Shown piece after piece: positions 12,894 through 13,452 of a stretch of DNA of 13,452 nt. Every line of letters begins with the position of its first letter. Position 1 is the stretch's first letter. A program made the position numbers and the translations under genes. This DNA comes from JBBQKF01 sp038326615 (lineage in GTDB: Bacteria > Bacillota > Clostridia > Saccharofermentanales > UBA5734): positions 1 to 13,452 of the forward strand of contig JBBQKF010000079.1 of NCBI GenBank assembly GCA_038326615.1, in the 5' to 3' direction. Below the pieces are notes generated by a model that saw nothing but the letters and a program-made list of their open reading frames with translations, searched no databases and had not been told where the DNA came from.

Positions 12894-13019
12894 GTTAATA
12901 ATCCTCTCGTATAATCTCTTTATTGACATATATTAAAATCTTACACCATCCTTTTTCGTAATTCAATTACCTAAATATCGACACTTACTAACATAAACCT
13001 ACAATTTCCAACAAATAAC
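12894..13019. repeat. Spacer module, comM upstream segment (parent copy)
   Basis: This is the native 5' flank of comM. Its sequence from the leader GTTAATAATCC through CTAAATATCGACACTTACT, AACATAAACCTACAATTTCC and AACAAATA is repeated upstream of both comM scraps (about 907-998 and 7044-7240) and without any comM at 9276-9376. Confidence 0.85.
12938..12966 (-). promoter_or_regulatory. comM promoter (parent copy)
   Basis: On the minus strand TTGAAT (12961-12966), 17 bp, TAAGAT (12938-12943), about 45 bp ahead of the comM start. The spacer ends GGTG as in the other copies. No competence-specific sigma box was recognised. Confidence 0.6.
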
Positions 13020-13080
13020 CCGTTGGGGAAGGTTCCTCTGTCGCATTTTTTGCTGCATATCAACCATCTCCAAGACACTC
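13020..13080. repeat. Left-truncated Rep-I copy
   Basis: GGTTCCTCTGTCGCATTTTT then TGCTGCATATCAACC and CAAGACACTC match 1067-1117. The left hairpin arm is lost and replaced by CCGTTGGGGAA, so no full stem can form. Confidence 0.8.
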
Positions 13081-13214
13081 TAATCGCAACTTAATGCACC
13101 TCTGTTTTAATTAGTAGTTACTGTGGCAAATAAAAAACCAGCATTGCTGCCGGTCCATTGTCGATTTCACAAATTCTGTGTTGCATTTTTTGTTGATAAC
13201 AAGTTCTAACTTCC
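13081..13214. repeat. Spacer module, terminator-bearing segment (parent copy)
   Basis: Matches 1913-2110 and 7261-7450 with a deletion near 13206 that removes the CTGTCACC..AATAACTA part. The junction CACTC/TAATCGCAAC here shows the uninterrupted form of the site that holds the HEPN-MNT cassette at 1118-1912. Confidence 0.82.
13132..13154 (-). terminator. Intrinsic terminator in spacer module, parent copy
   Basis: On the minus strand ACCGGCA (13148-13154) pairs with TGCTGGT (13137-13143) over a 4-nt loop, then six T. It would insulate comM from transcription arriving from the right. Confidence 0.72.
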
Positions 13215-13344
13215 TTACCGCCGTTTCGGTGTCAGGTACCATTTCGGCGGTAGCTCTTTATTCAATCCCCACAACCCCTGCTATCATTACATTTCACGCC
13301 CCCCATCCCGACCTACCGCCGTTTCGGTACGTGGTACCCAGATG
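13215..13344. repeat. Rep-II element, full copy D
   Basis: The most regular copy. ACCGCCGTTTCGGTGTCAGG begins it, then TACCATTTCGGCGGT closes a hairpin (ACCGCCG/CGGCGGT), a CTGCTATCATTACATTTCAC centre follows, and it ends CGTTTCGGTACGTGGTACCC then AGATG. The plus-strand frame across it is repeat translation only. Confidence 0.87.
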
Positions 13345-13362
13345 CCAGTTCGCCTCTGTTAC

Positions 13363-13452
13363 TTAGTCTGTTTCATACAACCCTCTGACAATGGAAAACA
13401 ATTCTCCGCCGTCAACGAGCCGCCGGATCTTGGCTGTCGGGTTTACATATTC
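13363..13452 (-). pseudogene. Gene fragment, possibly AbiEi-like, cut by Rep-II and the window edge
   Basis: The minus strand is open from the window edge as EYVNPTAKIRRLVDGGELFS then IVRGLYETD and stops at TAA 13363. This resembles the N-terminal winged-helix part (YxNPxxKIxRLVxxGELxxxxRGLY) that I recall from AbiEi-like antitoxins. Those proteins continue well beyond this point, so the stop 19 bp before Rep-II suggests truncation by the element. The start lies outside the window. The assignment is tentative and rests on one motif. Confidence 0.45.

Noticed and set aside
12894..12929. Earlier ComM start giving 12 more residues
   Set aside because: The extension MSIKRLYERIIN lies over the AGAGGATT ribosome site, and the family begins at MATVIRSIG.
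1..13452. tRNA, rRNA or riboswitch
   Set aside because: No cloverleaf, conserved rRNA stretch or known aptamer core was recognised on reading both strands by eye; a covariance-model scan would be needed to exclude them.

Overview
The window looks like an AT-rich Bacillota chromosome, probably Clostridia. Signs of this are strong AGGAGG-type ribosome sites, near-consensus sigma-A promoters, GTG/TTG starts, an ISL3-type transposase remnant and hairpin repeats of the GCGACAAGGGGACGG type. No RNA gene or CRISPR array was seen. The species cannot be named from this sequence.

Layout on the + coordinate: (1) 1-906 holds a DinJ-YafQ toxin-antitoxin pair and a 178-bp copy of the 5' end of comM. (2) 907-2226 is repeat-rich spacer interrupted by a plus-strand HEPN-MNT toxin-antitoxin cassette whose HEPN gene is broken by a nonsense codon and a 7-bp duplication. 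(3) 2227-3249 is an unrecognised helical 340-aa protein. (4) 3250-3968 holds hairpin repeats and an ISL3 transposase tail. (5) 3969-5523 is a two-gene operon for a NapH-like membrane iron-sulfur protein and a membrane-anchored partner. (6) 5524-7758 holds a 12-bp tandem repeat, a DinD-like Bro-N protein and more spacer with a second, 47-bp comM scrap. (7) 7759-9183 is an MqsR-MqsA-SecB-like toxin-antitoxin-chaperone operon with a palindromic operator. (8) 9184-9535 is spacer. (9) 9536-12893 is the operon comM-dprA-RAYT (a REP-associated tyrosine transposase). (10) 12894-13452 is spacer and a truncated gene fragment running off the end.

The striking feature is the spacer. Pieces of one module recur at about 1-100, 728-2186, 6997-7677, 9276-9503 and 12894-13344. 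Read on the minus strand, the full module is a ~120-bp GC-rich palindromic element (Rep-II), then an intrinsic terminator, sometimes a GCGACA hairpin (Rep-I), then a conserved promoter, then the comM start or a scrap of it. Almost all genes lie on the minus strand between such modules, and their 3' ends abut the same end of Rep-II. The region therefore reads like a cassette array of toxin-antitoxin and stress genes bounded by copies of the comM upstream region. The RAYT, a relative of enzymes that mobilise palindromic repeats, sits in the operon with the parent comM. That it built the array is inference.
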